Shown: positions 18,823 to 29,855 of the stretch, piece after piece
Position numbering within the stretch: position 1 is the stretch's first letter
How the letters are laid out: every line of letters starts with the position of its first letter
Assembly: GCF_031877795.1 (NCBI RefSeq)
Contig: NC_133958.1
Location: 2,604,001-2,668,000, forward strand
Direction: 5' to 3'
Source: Strix aluco
Lineage: Eukaryota > Chordata > Aves > Strigiformes > Strigidae
Length of the DNA stretch: 64,000 nt
Notes under the pieces: model-generated
The model's input: the letters and a program-made list of their open reading frames with translations, nothing else
Databases searched by the model: none
What the model was told of the DNA's origin: nothing
Program-made: the position numbers and the translations under genes

Positions 18823-18990
18823 CGCACTGCACTGCAACACCTCGATGCAGTGTCTGTGCAGCACTGCAATGCCCGAACTGCACTGCAATGCCCACGCTGT
18901 GCTGCAACACTTGCACCATGATGCAGTGCCCGTGCTGTGATGCAGCACCCACCCCGCGCTGCGAAGCGATGCGAAGCCCCCGCTGTGCCG
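18823..18990. repeat. Imperfect GC-rich tandem repeat abutting CR1 copy A
   Basis: Repeats built on cactgcaatgccc and tgctgcaacac start exactly where the CR1 similarity ends and decay by about 18990. Units are irregular, about 12-20 bp. Confidence 0.6.
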
Positions 18991-20404
18991 CAGCGAGGGC
19001 CCAGCTCTGCCCCGGCAATGTTACCCCACCAGGGTTATTCGTGATTGTGACATGACAGAGCACCCCCTGCCACCCCGCAATCCCCCAGCCAGGGCTGCGC
19101 TGAGCCCCCATGGCCTCATCCTGCCCCAGGGCCGGTGCATGGGCCGGGCACCGTCATAGTGGGCACGTCCCCGGTGGGGCAGCGGTGTGGGGCAGCCGCC
19201 AGCCCCATCTCACCAGCCATGGCAGTGAAGAAACCAAATGCAACACCCCCCCCCCACCCCCAGCCCCAGGCCCCCCCAAAATGCTCCGGGGCCCATGCAG
19301 GGCACCCACTGCCTCTCTGCAGACACATCCCAGCGCTGCCGGGGTGTTCGGGGACCCACGCGGGGTTTGGGCTCGACCCTTCCTCGAAAACCTGCTCAAT
19401 TTATACCCTGCAGCAAAGAACCAGCGTCCTACACCTACTAGAGCTGGGGGGGCCCAGGGAAGGCCAGAGGCCACTTCCAAAATAGCCCCGTGGCCACCCC
19501 TGTGCCCCTAACCCGAGCCGAGGGGTGGGGGGGCAGGATCTGGCCCCGCTTTGCAGCAGCAGTTTGCTCTGGGCTGACCCCGACCCCTCCTGCGCACCCC
19601 AGCACTATCCCACCTTAGCCCATTTCCCAGCCCGGTACACTGAGGCCAGGCTGGGGTGGGGGAACATGACCTCATGGGGGGGCTCAGAGTGCAGGATGAG
19701 GCCTGTAGCTCCATGCAGGGGGGGAGCATCGGCCTGGGCCCCCCGCCCAGCCCCAGCGAGGCCATATGCGCTCCGGCACCTGCGCACCAGCTGGGCCGGC
19801 GGTGGGGGTGCAGAGGAAAGGGTGTGCGCACACACGCACCCCCCCCCCCCAACACACCGCACGCACACCCACCCGGGCACGGCCCAGCACCCGGGCACAG
19901 CACCCACTGCTCCTCGGGGATGGCTGGTTGCAGGGGGGGGCCCAGTGGCGAGGGAGGTGCCATCAGCCACTGCCCCCCCCCTCCCCAGGGCTGCACCGCG
20001 GGGGCTTTGCTGCTGCTGCTCTTAGTGGTAAAATATATTAAAAAAAGAAATTAAAACCTGTGAAAGGGAAGGGGTTGTCCCCAAATTGCTGCTGGCTGCA
20101 TCCTCCCCCCCCTCCAGCTCCTGTGTTGGGGGGTCTCTCCCTGGGGAGGCAGCTGGGGGGGGTCCCCACTGAGCATGGTGCAAGGCTGGGCCCCCCCCAA
20201 CCCTGAGCAGGATCAACCCCATCCACCCTTCCCTCCCCCCCTCCTTCGCTTCACGGTTTGGGGTGGAAACATGGGGGATTGGGGCTGAGCCCATCACCAG
20301 GGTTCAGTTCTGCACCCCAGGGATGCTCCCCCCGCAACCAGCCCCGGGACGCAGCATCTCCTTCACAAATATTCCGCCCCCCCCCCCCAAAAAAGCCCCA
20401 AGAG
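18991..20404. other. FAM136A-TGFA intergenic sequence
   Basis: This is GC-rich sequence with many C runs and no recognisable exon, RNA gene or transposable element. Open frames on both strands are typical of GC-rich noncoding DNA. Confidence 0.6.
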
Positions 20405-21187
20405 ACGAGTTTTCTGAAAAAAAGTGTCCTTTATATCACTTAAATAACTATAATCCAGGTATTAGGGGAAAAAAAGACCAGCCGATCACAATAACATATT
20501 ATAGAAATCATAATTAATTTAACCACACAAAATAAATTAAAACATTAAATATTAACTTTCAGTGCAACATATACAGAAGACATGAGAGTAACCATGGCTT
20601 AAAAAAAAAAAAAAAACCAACCAAAAACAAAACCCAAAACAAACAAATAAGCTTCGGGTTGGTTATGATAAAGACTACGGAAAGGATTAACGCTGTACCG
20701 GGAGGTTAGAGCACCGGCCCGAGGAGGTTTCCTAGGATTAAGGTTCATTTTTTTATTAATAAAAAGCTCGTATCTGTCCCCAAAGTGAGCACGGTCTGTG
20801 CGACTGCCGAGGCGGAGGGTTCGCCGGTGTTTCTGTCTCTATAGAAAAATAAAGCCCCATCCTGCAGGGGTGGGGGGGTTCTGGTTTAAAAAAAAAATAA
20901 TCTGAGAAAAAGGAGAAAAAAAAAAACCCCAAACCCAAAGGAAAACCCCAAGTCGCACGTTGCCGGGCCGGGGTTCGGCTCTGCGGCACTGCCAGCGCTT
21001 TGCCGGGGCGGGGGGGGGGCAGAATAAAGAAAAAAAAGAAAAAAAACAAACCAAAAGAGGAAAACAAACCAAATTAAAAAAAAAAAAAAAAAGACCAAAA
21101 CCAGAGGAGAAGATGCTGCGCTGGTCCCCGGCGCGGACGTCCTGGGTGAGGGGGGTGGTGGGATCCCCCCCCCCCCGCCCCGCTCTG
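20405..21187 (-). other. TGFA: Probable TGFA 3' UTR (possibly incomplete)
   Basis: On the minus strand this follows the predicted TGFA stop codon. A candidate AATAAA signal is at 20752-20757. A variant TATAAA signal at 20430-20435 is followed by a T-rich stretch. The block from about 20405 to 20760 is strikingly AT-rich amid GC-rich flanks, which suggests selection on a distal 3' UTR. The extent is inferred; mammalian TGFA also has a long 3' UTR. Confidence 0.5.
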
Positions 21188-24100
21188 TCAGAGCCCTGCG
21201 GGAAGGGGCCGGGGGGGGGGCGGTTACACCGCGGGGATGCCAGCGGCCGGCGTCGCGCCGCGGTGCCCCCCGGCCCCTTTACCCATCTCGGCGTGGCAGC
21301 AGGAGGTGCCACCTTTCAGGAGCCCCCCCGGCTTCTCCTGGCCGCTGCCACGGCACCACGGGCAGCGTTTGCGCAGGCGGCAGCAGCTGCAAGAGAGCGG
21401 GAGGGGACGGTGAGGGGCTGCCGGGGGGCTCCATTTCCCCCCTTCTTGGGCTGCATCCTGCCCCAAACTGGCTTGGAGGGGCGCTGAGGTGACCCCCCCC
21501 CACCCCACCCCGTACTTACTGTATGAGCACGCAGACGCCGATGAGCAGCACGGAGGCCACCACCGACACCACCACCAAGGCGGTGATCGTCTGCTTCTTC
21601 TGGTTGGCGGCCACCACGGCCAGCAGGTCGGCGTGCTCGCACCGCGTCCCCACGTACCCCGAGTGGCACCTGCACGGGGCGGGGGGGGACACACGGACAC
21701 AACCTCAGCACCACCCGAGGACCACGATGCCAGGCAAAGCCAGGTTCAACCCCACTTTTTGGGGGATTCCTCGCAGGGACGGGTTTTTCCCGGCACTTAC
21801 ACACACGCCGGCTTGTCCTCCTGGACCAGGAACCGGCACGTGCCGTGGAAGCAGAACTGGCTGTGGGAGTCGGGACAGTCGTTGAAGTGCGACCTCACCG
21901 CTGCCGCCACCGGCGGACCCGGAGCTGGGAGGAAAAACAAGGAGAAAACAGCATTTTTATTTTTACGTTTTGCCATTTGCCAGGCCAGCAGATGCCCAGG
22001 CGTCACCGACGGCGGGGCGGGAGCTCTGTTTTCGGGCTGGATGCGTTTATTTTGAGGTTGCTGGGTGGGACGTGGGCCGGTGGCCATATCCTGGCCGGGA
22101 CCACCCTAAAGGAGCCCAGACGGGTCCTACTTAAACCAGCACTGAGAATAAGCCTCACCAGCACTAGAGGAATTTCCTAAAGAGCTTAAAGCTTAAAATG
22201 GAGGAGGAGAGAGTTAAATAACGGCAGAGCTGGCTGCAGCCCTGGACCGGTGGCTTTGCTGGGGATGCTGTTTTCCATTATATCCCGCGCTGGTTTAAAT
22301 TATCCTCCGCAGCAGAGACGGAAAACAAATATCCTGCTTTTGGATTAGCCCGGGTATAAAGCACATCCGATCGCTGTCGTTTCAAAGCCACCTCAAGTTC
22401 CTGTTGCCGTGAATTTATGGCAGGCCGGGGTAATTAAACCCACGTCTGCCAAATGCTTCCGGGTCTTCGGGGAGGCGAAGCGAGGAAAGACGGAGCGGGG
22501 CCGGCTCAGCCCGGGACGTGCCGGGGAGGTGGCCCGGTGGCCCCGTCTCTGGTGGTGGGGACAGAGGCATCGGCGGGAGGTTTGGAGATGTCAGAGCTGG
22601 TGGCAGCATCCTCGGAGTGCTGGGATTTGGTCTTCGTGGTGAGAAATGCCACCGCCAGCCGCATCGCTGCTGAGAGCGTGGAGAGAGGCAAAATCCACGC
22701 CTCCTGCCTCAATACACCCCCCAAAATAACCCTTTTTGGGGGTTTTAACCCGCAAAGCTGAGCACCGGACACAGCTTTGCACAGCCCTGCTGCCAGCACC
22801 TGCCATCCCCCCCCAGCCTGGGCTCCGGGCGCCCCAGCACTGGTGGGGACAGTGTCACCAGGGCTGCACGGGGCAGCGCGTCCCTTTGTCCCCCCCGCTG
22901 CTGGCAGCGCGTCCCCGGATCCAGCGCCGGCTCCCGGGGTGTCCTGGCTCGCATTAAGCCTCGGTGCGCTCGCAGCTGCCGGCCACATTGCAGCCGCCTC
23001 ATCCTCCCGCAGCCCGCACGGACCCCAAGGTGTCCCCAACCGCCCCTCGCAGCGGCCCCTTTCCTCCAGCCCCCCCGGTTGGACACGGATCCGTCAGGAA
23101 AGGGGCCGCGAGCACCCTCAGCTCCGGGGTTTTGCTCCCGTTTCCTTTAACGCTTCCCAGCCGATGCCGTTGAACCATCCCATTTTCCAGCCCCAAAAGG
23201 AGATTTTTCCACCCCGGCCTGCAAACAGCCCTTCCTGGAGCCGGCACATCCCGACTATCGGCAAAGCCCCCGCGCCGTGCCGGGGGGAAGCGAAGGGCTC
23301 TTGGCTGTCGCAGCCCATTGTGCCGCTTTTATGAATGAGGCGATTTATCGGGCACCACCGGCTCGGTGCCGCCGCGAGCCGGCGTCAGGCACCGGCAGCT
23401 TCCCTGCGGTTAACGAGACCAGACTTCCCCGCACGCTAAGTGGCTGCGCGCCAGGATTTGACCCCCCCTCCCACCCCCAACCAAGGTGCGTGGGGAATAC
23501 CCGCTGCAGAGCCCCGTTTCCCACTTTCCCCTTGAGGATAAAGCACTGGCGGGGTCAGCATCCCACCTGGGGGACCCGTTGGGGAGGAGGATGGGATGTG
23601 AGAGCGTCCCTCTGGCTGATCCGGCGCCGGGATGGGTTTACCTGCGCCCACGTTTTGCTGCCTGTTCCCAAGAAATCCCAGAAAAACCCACCCCGGGATC
23701 GCGCCGGTTCTGCCCCATCGGCAAACTCACCGCTCCGGGCCGCCGTGGTGTTCTCCAGCGCGTGGCACGCGGCGAGCAGCACGCCTGTGGAGAGGCCAGA
23801 GAGACGGGGGGGGGTTTTACACAAAACCACTCGAAGATTTACAAGGGTTTTTAAAAGGAAAACGCGCGGGTGTTTACCAGGGTGCCGGCGGAGGTGCCAG
23901 CCACGCAGCCGCCCCCGTGCACCGCACCGCTGCCGCCGGCTCTGCTCCGGCAGGGATGCTCCCCCCTTCTCAGCACACCAATATGGGTGTTTCCAGCCCA
24001 GATCCTGCCCATACCTGGTCTCCCACAAGCGCGGGGCACAAACATCCCTGTTTTCCAAAGGGATAAGGAAGCCCCGAGGCACCGGACAGCACAACCCGGC

Positions 24101-27100
24101 TGGATCCTGCCTCCCACCACCAACCTGCTGCGGGGCTCCCCGGTGCAAAATGCCCCGGCACAGCGGGCTCCGTGCAGGCAGAAATATTCTGTACAGGCAG
24201 AAATACCCTCTGCAGGCAGAGCTACCCCTGCAACCCTGAGCATGGGGGGGCTGCGGGTTCAGGCAGGCTCAGAACAACCCTCCCTGACCCATCCCTTTGT
24301 GGGGTACAGCCCAGGGACCCCCCCCTGATCCCCAGCTAAGAGGCTTTCCCAGGGCACCTCGACCCCGGGGTGCAAAGCCAGATGAGGCCAGCAGCCCCTT
24401 CGCTGGGTTTGACCCAATTTCCTCCGTGGGTTTAATCAAATCACGCAGAAAAAGCGACGGGTGAGAGACCAACCCACACGCCAGCCCTTGGCCTTGGCAT
24501 CCAGCAAACCACCCTGCGCCCGGGCGCTTTAGTTATCGCAGCAGCTTCCTTCATTTCGCCTTCTCCCCTTCGGTCCCCGCTGCAGAACTCGGGGATTTTC
24601 CTCCCATGGAAATGTAATCAGAGCCATCCCGTCTCCTCCCAGGTTGGTTTTTTTTTTTTTTGCTGTCGCCGCTGGCTCGTTGCTGGAAGATGCTTCGCCC
24701 TCCTGCCCTGCTCGTGCCGACACTTGCACCTCCGCATGCCGAGGAAACCCCGCGTTATTTGGGAAATGGCTCATCCTGTGTCATGGGGCGGCCGGATCAT
24801 CCCCTCCAGCTTTCTGCCTTGTCCGTCCTCCCGCTGGGACCCCGCTTGGCTCCAGCGGTGCCTCTTCCCCACTTCTCCCCGCCGGCGGATAGAACGTCCC
24901 GCTCGTGTCAAAGCCACTTTGGCCGGAGGAGCCCGGCTGAGGACGCAGCCCGGCTCGCCCTGTGCCACCGCCTCGTCCCCGGTCACTGCCCCAGCGCCCG
25001 CTGCCTCCCCTCCCTCGCCCCTCGGCGGCAGTTTTACATCTCCGATGCTGGCCGAGGGCTCCGGTGAGCTCCCCGGGAGCCGGCGTGGGACGCTGGGCAC
25101 CTCGCCGAGACACGGAGCATCCGCGCCCTTGCTTTGACCGGCCAAACCGGGACCCCCGAGAGCAGGGCTGTGTCCCTCAGCCGCCCCGAGCAGCCGCCCT
25201 CGCTTGATTTTTGGCAATCCCATCCCGGCCCCATTCTCAGCTTTTTCTCTCCCCAGACCTGAAAGACAAACCCTCTGCCATCTCTGGTTTAATTTCAGAG
25301 TCAGCGCTCGGCTGTGCCAGCTGGGCTGCCGCCCCCCAACCCCATCCTCATCCCTCCCCTGGCCCCCCACTTTGGGAAGGGCTCCTTGCCATCACCCCCA
25401 GCCAGCAAAGCCCCCTCCCAGCAGAAGATGCCCAACTTGCTGATGGACCCCAAGCCTTGCTGATGGACAAACACACACTTAACGACTCCGTCCCCAATGC
25501 AACATTAATTACCAGCCTCTGCTTCTCCTCCACCACCTCCACCAGCGAAGGACTCAACTCCTCTTGCCCCCAGCATCTCCCAGTGACTTTGTGACAAGCT
25601 CCCAGTTATCGCTGGGGTTTGTTCCCTGCCCCAGGTTTTCCCTCCTAATCCACTTGGCTCACATTTTCTCCTCGGCTTTGCAGATCAGCCCTTGGCAGCC
25701 ATCAGGTACATCGGGCCAGAGGAGGTTCCCCTTTCCCTTGGTATTTTAAGTGGATGTTTCACTCTGCTGCTTCCATGCGGTTTATAAAGGGCTCCTCTCC
25801 CCGTCGTGGCAACCGGGGCACCACAGAGGCTTGGACCCAGCCCAGGCTGGAGGCCGGGAGCAGCCATCACCCCTGGATTGGGGGTCTGGGGAGCGCGGGG
25901 CGCCTCGCCGGGTGGGAAACCTGCAGCTCAGCCCCCCCGAGGTGGGCAACCACGGGGCTGGAGAGGTCCAAAGCCACACGAGCAGCAAAGCAGCAGGGAG
26001 CAGAGGGGACACAGGTGTCCCCAAACCGAGCTGGCAGGAGCCTCTGGATGAACCGAGGAGGGACGCGGGTGCTGGAGTAACCGACCCCCTGCCCGAGGGA
26101 TGCTCGGTGGAGGAGACGTGCCGGAGGAGCGGAGCGAGGAGGCACCTCGGTGCGGTCGTGCCAGCGCCGGAGCGGAGGGCTGGAGGGGGGCCAAGACTGG
26201 CTACTTTCCTGAACCCAAGTGCTGCAAAGAGCCTCTTTCCCGCCGGGCCAGCACTGCCTTGTCCCCCCCCGCCAGCCCTGGCTCGGAGCAGCCCCGGAGC
26301 TGCGGGTGACACGGGCAGGGGACGCACAACTCTCCTCCTTGGGGACAGCAGAAGAAAAAAAAAAGCCAACCAAGGTCCTGCAAGTGTTGCCCCAGCGCCA
26401 GCCCCGGCCGGCCCTGGGGTCTCCTTCCCCAGCACCACGGCATCACCCACGTCCCGGCGAGGAGCACCCACGCCCCGGGTCTGCGCTCTCCCACCTCTAC
26501 AGTCATCAAATCCCCGGGCTGGGAAGCGTGTCCGGATCCGTCCCGTGCGCAGCATCACCCGGTCCAACCTCGCTCAGCACCGCCTCACCCCAGCAAACCT
26601 TCCCCCAGCAAAAAGGGCCACCCGATTAACGTCCCCTCCTTCTAATTGCAAACCCAGCAATACGCTCTCGCTAATTAACTCTACCTAAAATAAATGAGCG
26701 AGACTGGAGGGCTCGCTCGCCCGCCGAGGCCGTACTTACAAGTCGTGGCGAAGGCGCGTTCCCACAAGCGAGGAGCGGTTAAGCAAATAACTTCGGGAGG
26801 GACCAAAGCCAAATATTTTGTAGGATTTAAGGAGCAAGAGGCGACCGATTCACAACCTGACCCCCCCCTCCCCATACACCAGCCCCCCCCCCCCGCTCCT
26901 TGTAGAGAATGAAACCTATTTAGGGATGCTGGGGCTGGATGCTCGGGGTCGGGGCGGGGGGAGCGGGGTCTGTCTCAGCTGCTGAGAAAGTTTGGGGGAG
27001 CAGAGCCCCCGCTGCACACACACACACACACCAACCCCCCCCCTCCCAGCTGGGGATGCCCCGCGCTGGGGGTGGCTCAAGCGTCTCCGCAGCCGCCGGT

Positions 27101-27189
27101 CGGGACGTGGGGGACCGGGGGTGTCCCCCCCCCCCCCTCCCCGCCCCGCACCTACCCATGGCCAGCGCGGCCGCCGCCTCGCCCGGCAT
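21188..27189 (-). CDS. TGFA: TGFA transforming growth factor alpha precursor
   Basis: TGF-alpha is a membrane-anchored EGF-family ligand released by ADAM17 to activate EGFR. Coding exons on the minus strand: 27156-27189, 23731-23784, 21801-21924, 21520-21669, 21283-21386 and 21188-21195. They total 474 nt, giving 157 aa (human about 160). Residues 1 to about 20 act as signal peptide ([18 protein letters not shown]), and NTT at 23-25 is a glycosylation site. The EGF domain has six cysteines at 46, 54, 59, 70, 72 and 81. The receptor-contacting Arg (YVGTRCEH) and Leu (ADLLA) are kept. Mature peptide is predicted at 39-88. The transmembrane helix is about 98-122, followed by a Cys-rich tail ([17 protein letters not shown]). 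The tiny last exon adds Gly-Leu-stop. Exons 1-5 are firm; the last exon is less certain. Reading through its donor would instead add 19 codons after Met and stop at 21224. Confidence 0.9.
23785..27155 (-). other. TGFA: TGFA intron 1
   Basis: This 3.4-kb intron is short compared with the tens of kilobases in mammals. It is GC-rich with no recognisable exon or transposable element. A small tandem motif (gcaggcagaaata, two to three imperfect copies) lies near 24174-24225. The 312-codon open frame at 25750-26688 has no protein-like features and is taken as chance. Confidence 0.7.
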
Positions 27190-27560
27190 GCTGGCGGTGG
27201 GGCTGGGGGAGCCGGGGCCGGTGGCTCGGTCGCTCGGTGGGGCCGGCGGTGGCGGAGCCGGGGCGCGCAGCAGCGCGGCGGGGCGAGGGGCCGGGCTCCG
27301 CGCCGGCGGAAATGGGCGCGGACTCGCCGCCAGCCACCGCGGCCCCGGGGCGGAGCCAGCCCGGCCCCGCCACCCCCCGGCCCCCCCCCCCCCCCCCCCC
27401 CCCCCCCAACCTTCCCGGGCATCCCCCGCAGCTCTGAGTGTCCGTGTGTCCCCTCCACCCCCCCGCGGGGTGCTCACCGCTGCCCCACGGGGGGAACCAG
27501 CCCCGGGGGTCGCGGGGATCAGGACCCCCCACTCCGCTGTTCCCCCCCCCCCGCGGTTCT
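27190..27560 (-). promoter_or_regulatory. TGFA: TGFA CpG-island promoter and 5' UTR
   Basis: The sequence upstream of the TGFA start codon is CpG-rich and lacks a TATA box, as in mammals. A 27-base C run at 27381-27407 (G run in sense) lies about 190-220 bp upstream of the start codon. The transcription start cannot be set. Confidence 0.6.
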
Positions 27561-29351
27561 TGCTGGGGCTGAAATGTGGGCTGGGGGTCACCCCGTGTCA
27601 CCCGTCTGCGCGGCCTTTGCTGCCAGGCGGGGGGACACCCGTGGGGGCGAGTCACGGCTCTCACCGGGACCCACTGGGCGAATCCACCCCGCCACCCCCC
27701 CAGTGAAACCCGGGGCCGCCAGCTCTCGGCTTTGCACCCAGGGCCGTGCTTTGGCTGGGGGAGGTGGGGGCCGGGAGGAGCAGCCCGCACCCCCCGACAC
27801 CTCGCCGTGCATCACCGGACACCCCGCTTCCCTCACCGACCACATTCCTTCAGCCGCCGCTGGCCCCGCGCCCACGCTCCCACCTCGCTGAGCCCAGCCT
27901 TTGTCATCCCTAAATCAATAAGGCCGAGCCCAGTTTTCCTTCGGCAGGGGGGGAAGGAACGTGGCGATGGGGGGGAGCGTGTCCCAACGGGGACCCAAAA
28001 CCAAACCGGTCGCGGTGGCCAGCGCAGCCACTTGGAGGATTGTGCCCATGGGACGGCCACGTTTAAGCCTAGAAGCCTCCTGAGATAGGGCTTGGCCTCA
28101 CAGGAGAGGTGCACGGAGGGCTGAGCGTGGTCAGAGAGCGAGGGGGGGCAGGCAGAGGACCCCTCGGATCCCCCCCCCCCCGGTGCAGGGAGCCCCCGCA
28201 GCCGTGCGGGTGCTAAGCCAGCGTCCCCACGGGAGCTGCTCCCAGCCCTGCGGTTTGAGCGGAGCCTTCCCGGCGTTCCCAGGTGATACCATCTCCCCTT
28301 AGCACTTGAAAGCAGCTCTTTGAAGGGGCTGGCAGCCGGTTGTTCCCAACGCGGCCAATCCCAAAATCCCCAGCACTTGAGTTTTACCCCAAAAGCTCAA
28401 GTCTTTCAGCGTAGCAGCCAGTCAAAATCCCAGCGGAGCCCCAGCGACGAGGCAGTGTTTGACCAAGGGTGGTGCAGCCTTGGCTCTTCGTCCCTTTGAG
28501 TACCCCACAGCCCTTCAGGGCTCGGCCTCAGCACCCCAACCCTTGCACCCTGCTGCTCGTGCACCACGAGGCAGATAAAACCCCTGGGAAGGAGCAAACT
28601 CCACCGGCTGCCGCGTTCCGGGGGGGCTGCGGTGACCGACAGGGCTTCCTACCGTCCCCTCGAAGGGTCACCAACCCCTCTGCCACCACCCAGTGATTCA
28701 CTTTCCAACCAACCAAAGAAAAAACAACCTGGGAGACGACCCCGGTGCGGGCAAGGTTGTGTTGTTCCCTTGGTTCTTGCTTTCCCCCCACCCCCCCCAG
28801 GGCTGATAACCGGGATATTTATTTGTAAATAGAGGCTTCCTCCTTTGCAATAGTCCTCCCACTCCTGGCGTGAATCACTTGGTGGAAGCAGTTGCTGCCG
28901 CCGCAAGAACTGGAATGGTGGCAGGGCCGGCGGAGTCGGGGCGGCAGAGCTGGCAGGGAGGAGCGCGCTGCAGGCAGGGCAGGCAGGGCAGGCAGGGCAG
29001 TCAGCCCAAAGGAATTTGGGGATGCTCTCGAGTACCTAGAAAGCCAGCTGGGAAGTCATGGGCAAGTTGCACTAAAAAGTGGCTCTTGCCTCGCTGCAAA
29101 AGAGCGATGGTATAATGGGGGAAAAACCCCTGGGTTTGGGGACGTAAGACACAAGGGGGTAATTGAATGGAGACTGTTCTGGATAAAAGGAAAAACTTCA
29201 GCTTGTTGATTTTTCTTTTTTATTTGTAACCAGTCGCCTTGGAGGAGCAGGAGCAACCCTGCAAGGGAATATGTTGTATTTGATCAAATAAAACCCAGAG
29301 AGAAGAGGGCTGGCCGAGGTCGCTGCCCGGCGCTCCTCGCTCTCTGCCCGC
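27561..29351. other. Region upstream of TGFA
   Basis: GC-rich noncoding sequence. A short run of three ggcagggca units lies at about 28970-29000. No exon, RNA gene or transposable element is recognised. Confidence 0.55.
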
Positions 29352-29855
29352 AGGCACCCGCCGGCATCCCCAGCACCCACCAGCATCCCCAGCACCCACT
29401 GGCATCCCCAGCACCCGTTGGAGTCCGCAGCACCCACCAGCATCCCTGGCACCCACCAGCACCCCCAGCACCCATTGGAATCCCCGGCACCCACCAGCAC
29501 CCCCAGCACCCGTTGGAGTCCCCAGCACCCACCAGCATCCCCAGCACCGGTTGGAATCCCTGGCACCCACCAGCATCCCCAGCACCCACCAGCACCCCCA
29601 GCACCCGTTGGAATCCCCGGCACCCAAGAGCATCCCCAGAACCCACCAGCATCCCCGGCACCCACCAGCACCCCCAGCACCCGTTGGAATCCCCGGCACC
29701 CACCAGCATCCCCAGCACCCACCAGCATCCCCAGCACCCACCAGCATCCCCAGCACCTGTTGGAGTCCCCAGCACCCACCAGCATCCCCGGCACCCACCA
29801 GCATCCCCAGCACCCATTGGAATCCCTGGCACCCACCAGCATCCCCAGCACCCTC
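29352..29855. repeat. 19-bp minisatellite with two unit types
   Basis: About 26 tandem 19-bp units run through this block. One type reads cagcatccccagcacccac. The other begins tggaatcccc or tggagtcccc. The second type recurs every three to five units, forming an irregular higher-order pattern. Because 19 is not a multiple of 3, a stop-free array is open in all frames, which explains the 200-260-codon open frames on both strands. Confidence 0.96.

Noticed and set aside
25750-26688. 312-codon plus-strand open frame within TGFA intron 1
   Set aside because: Low-complexity composition, overlapping frames on both strands and no recognisable domain point to chance in GC-rich DNA.
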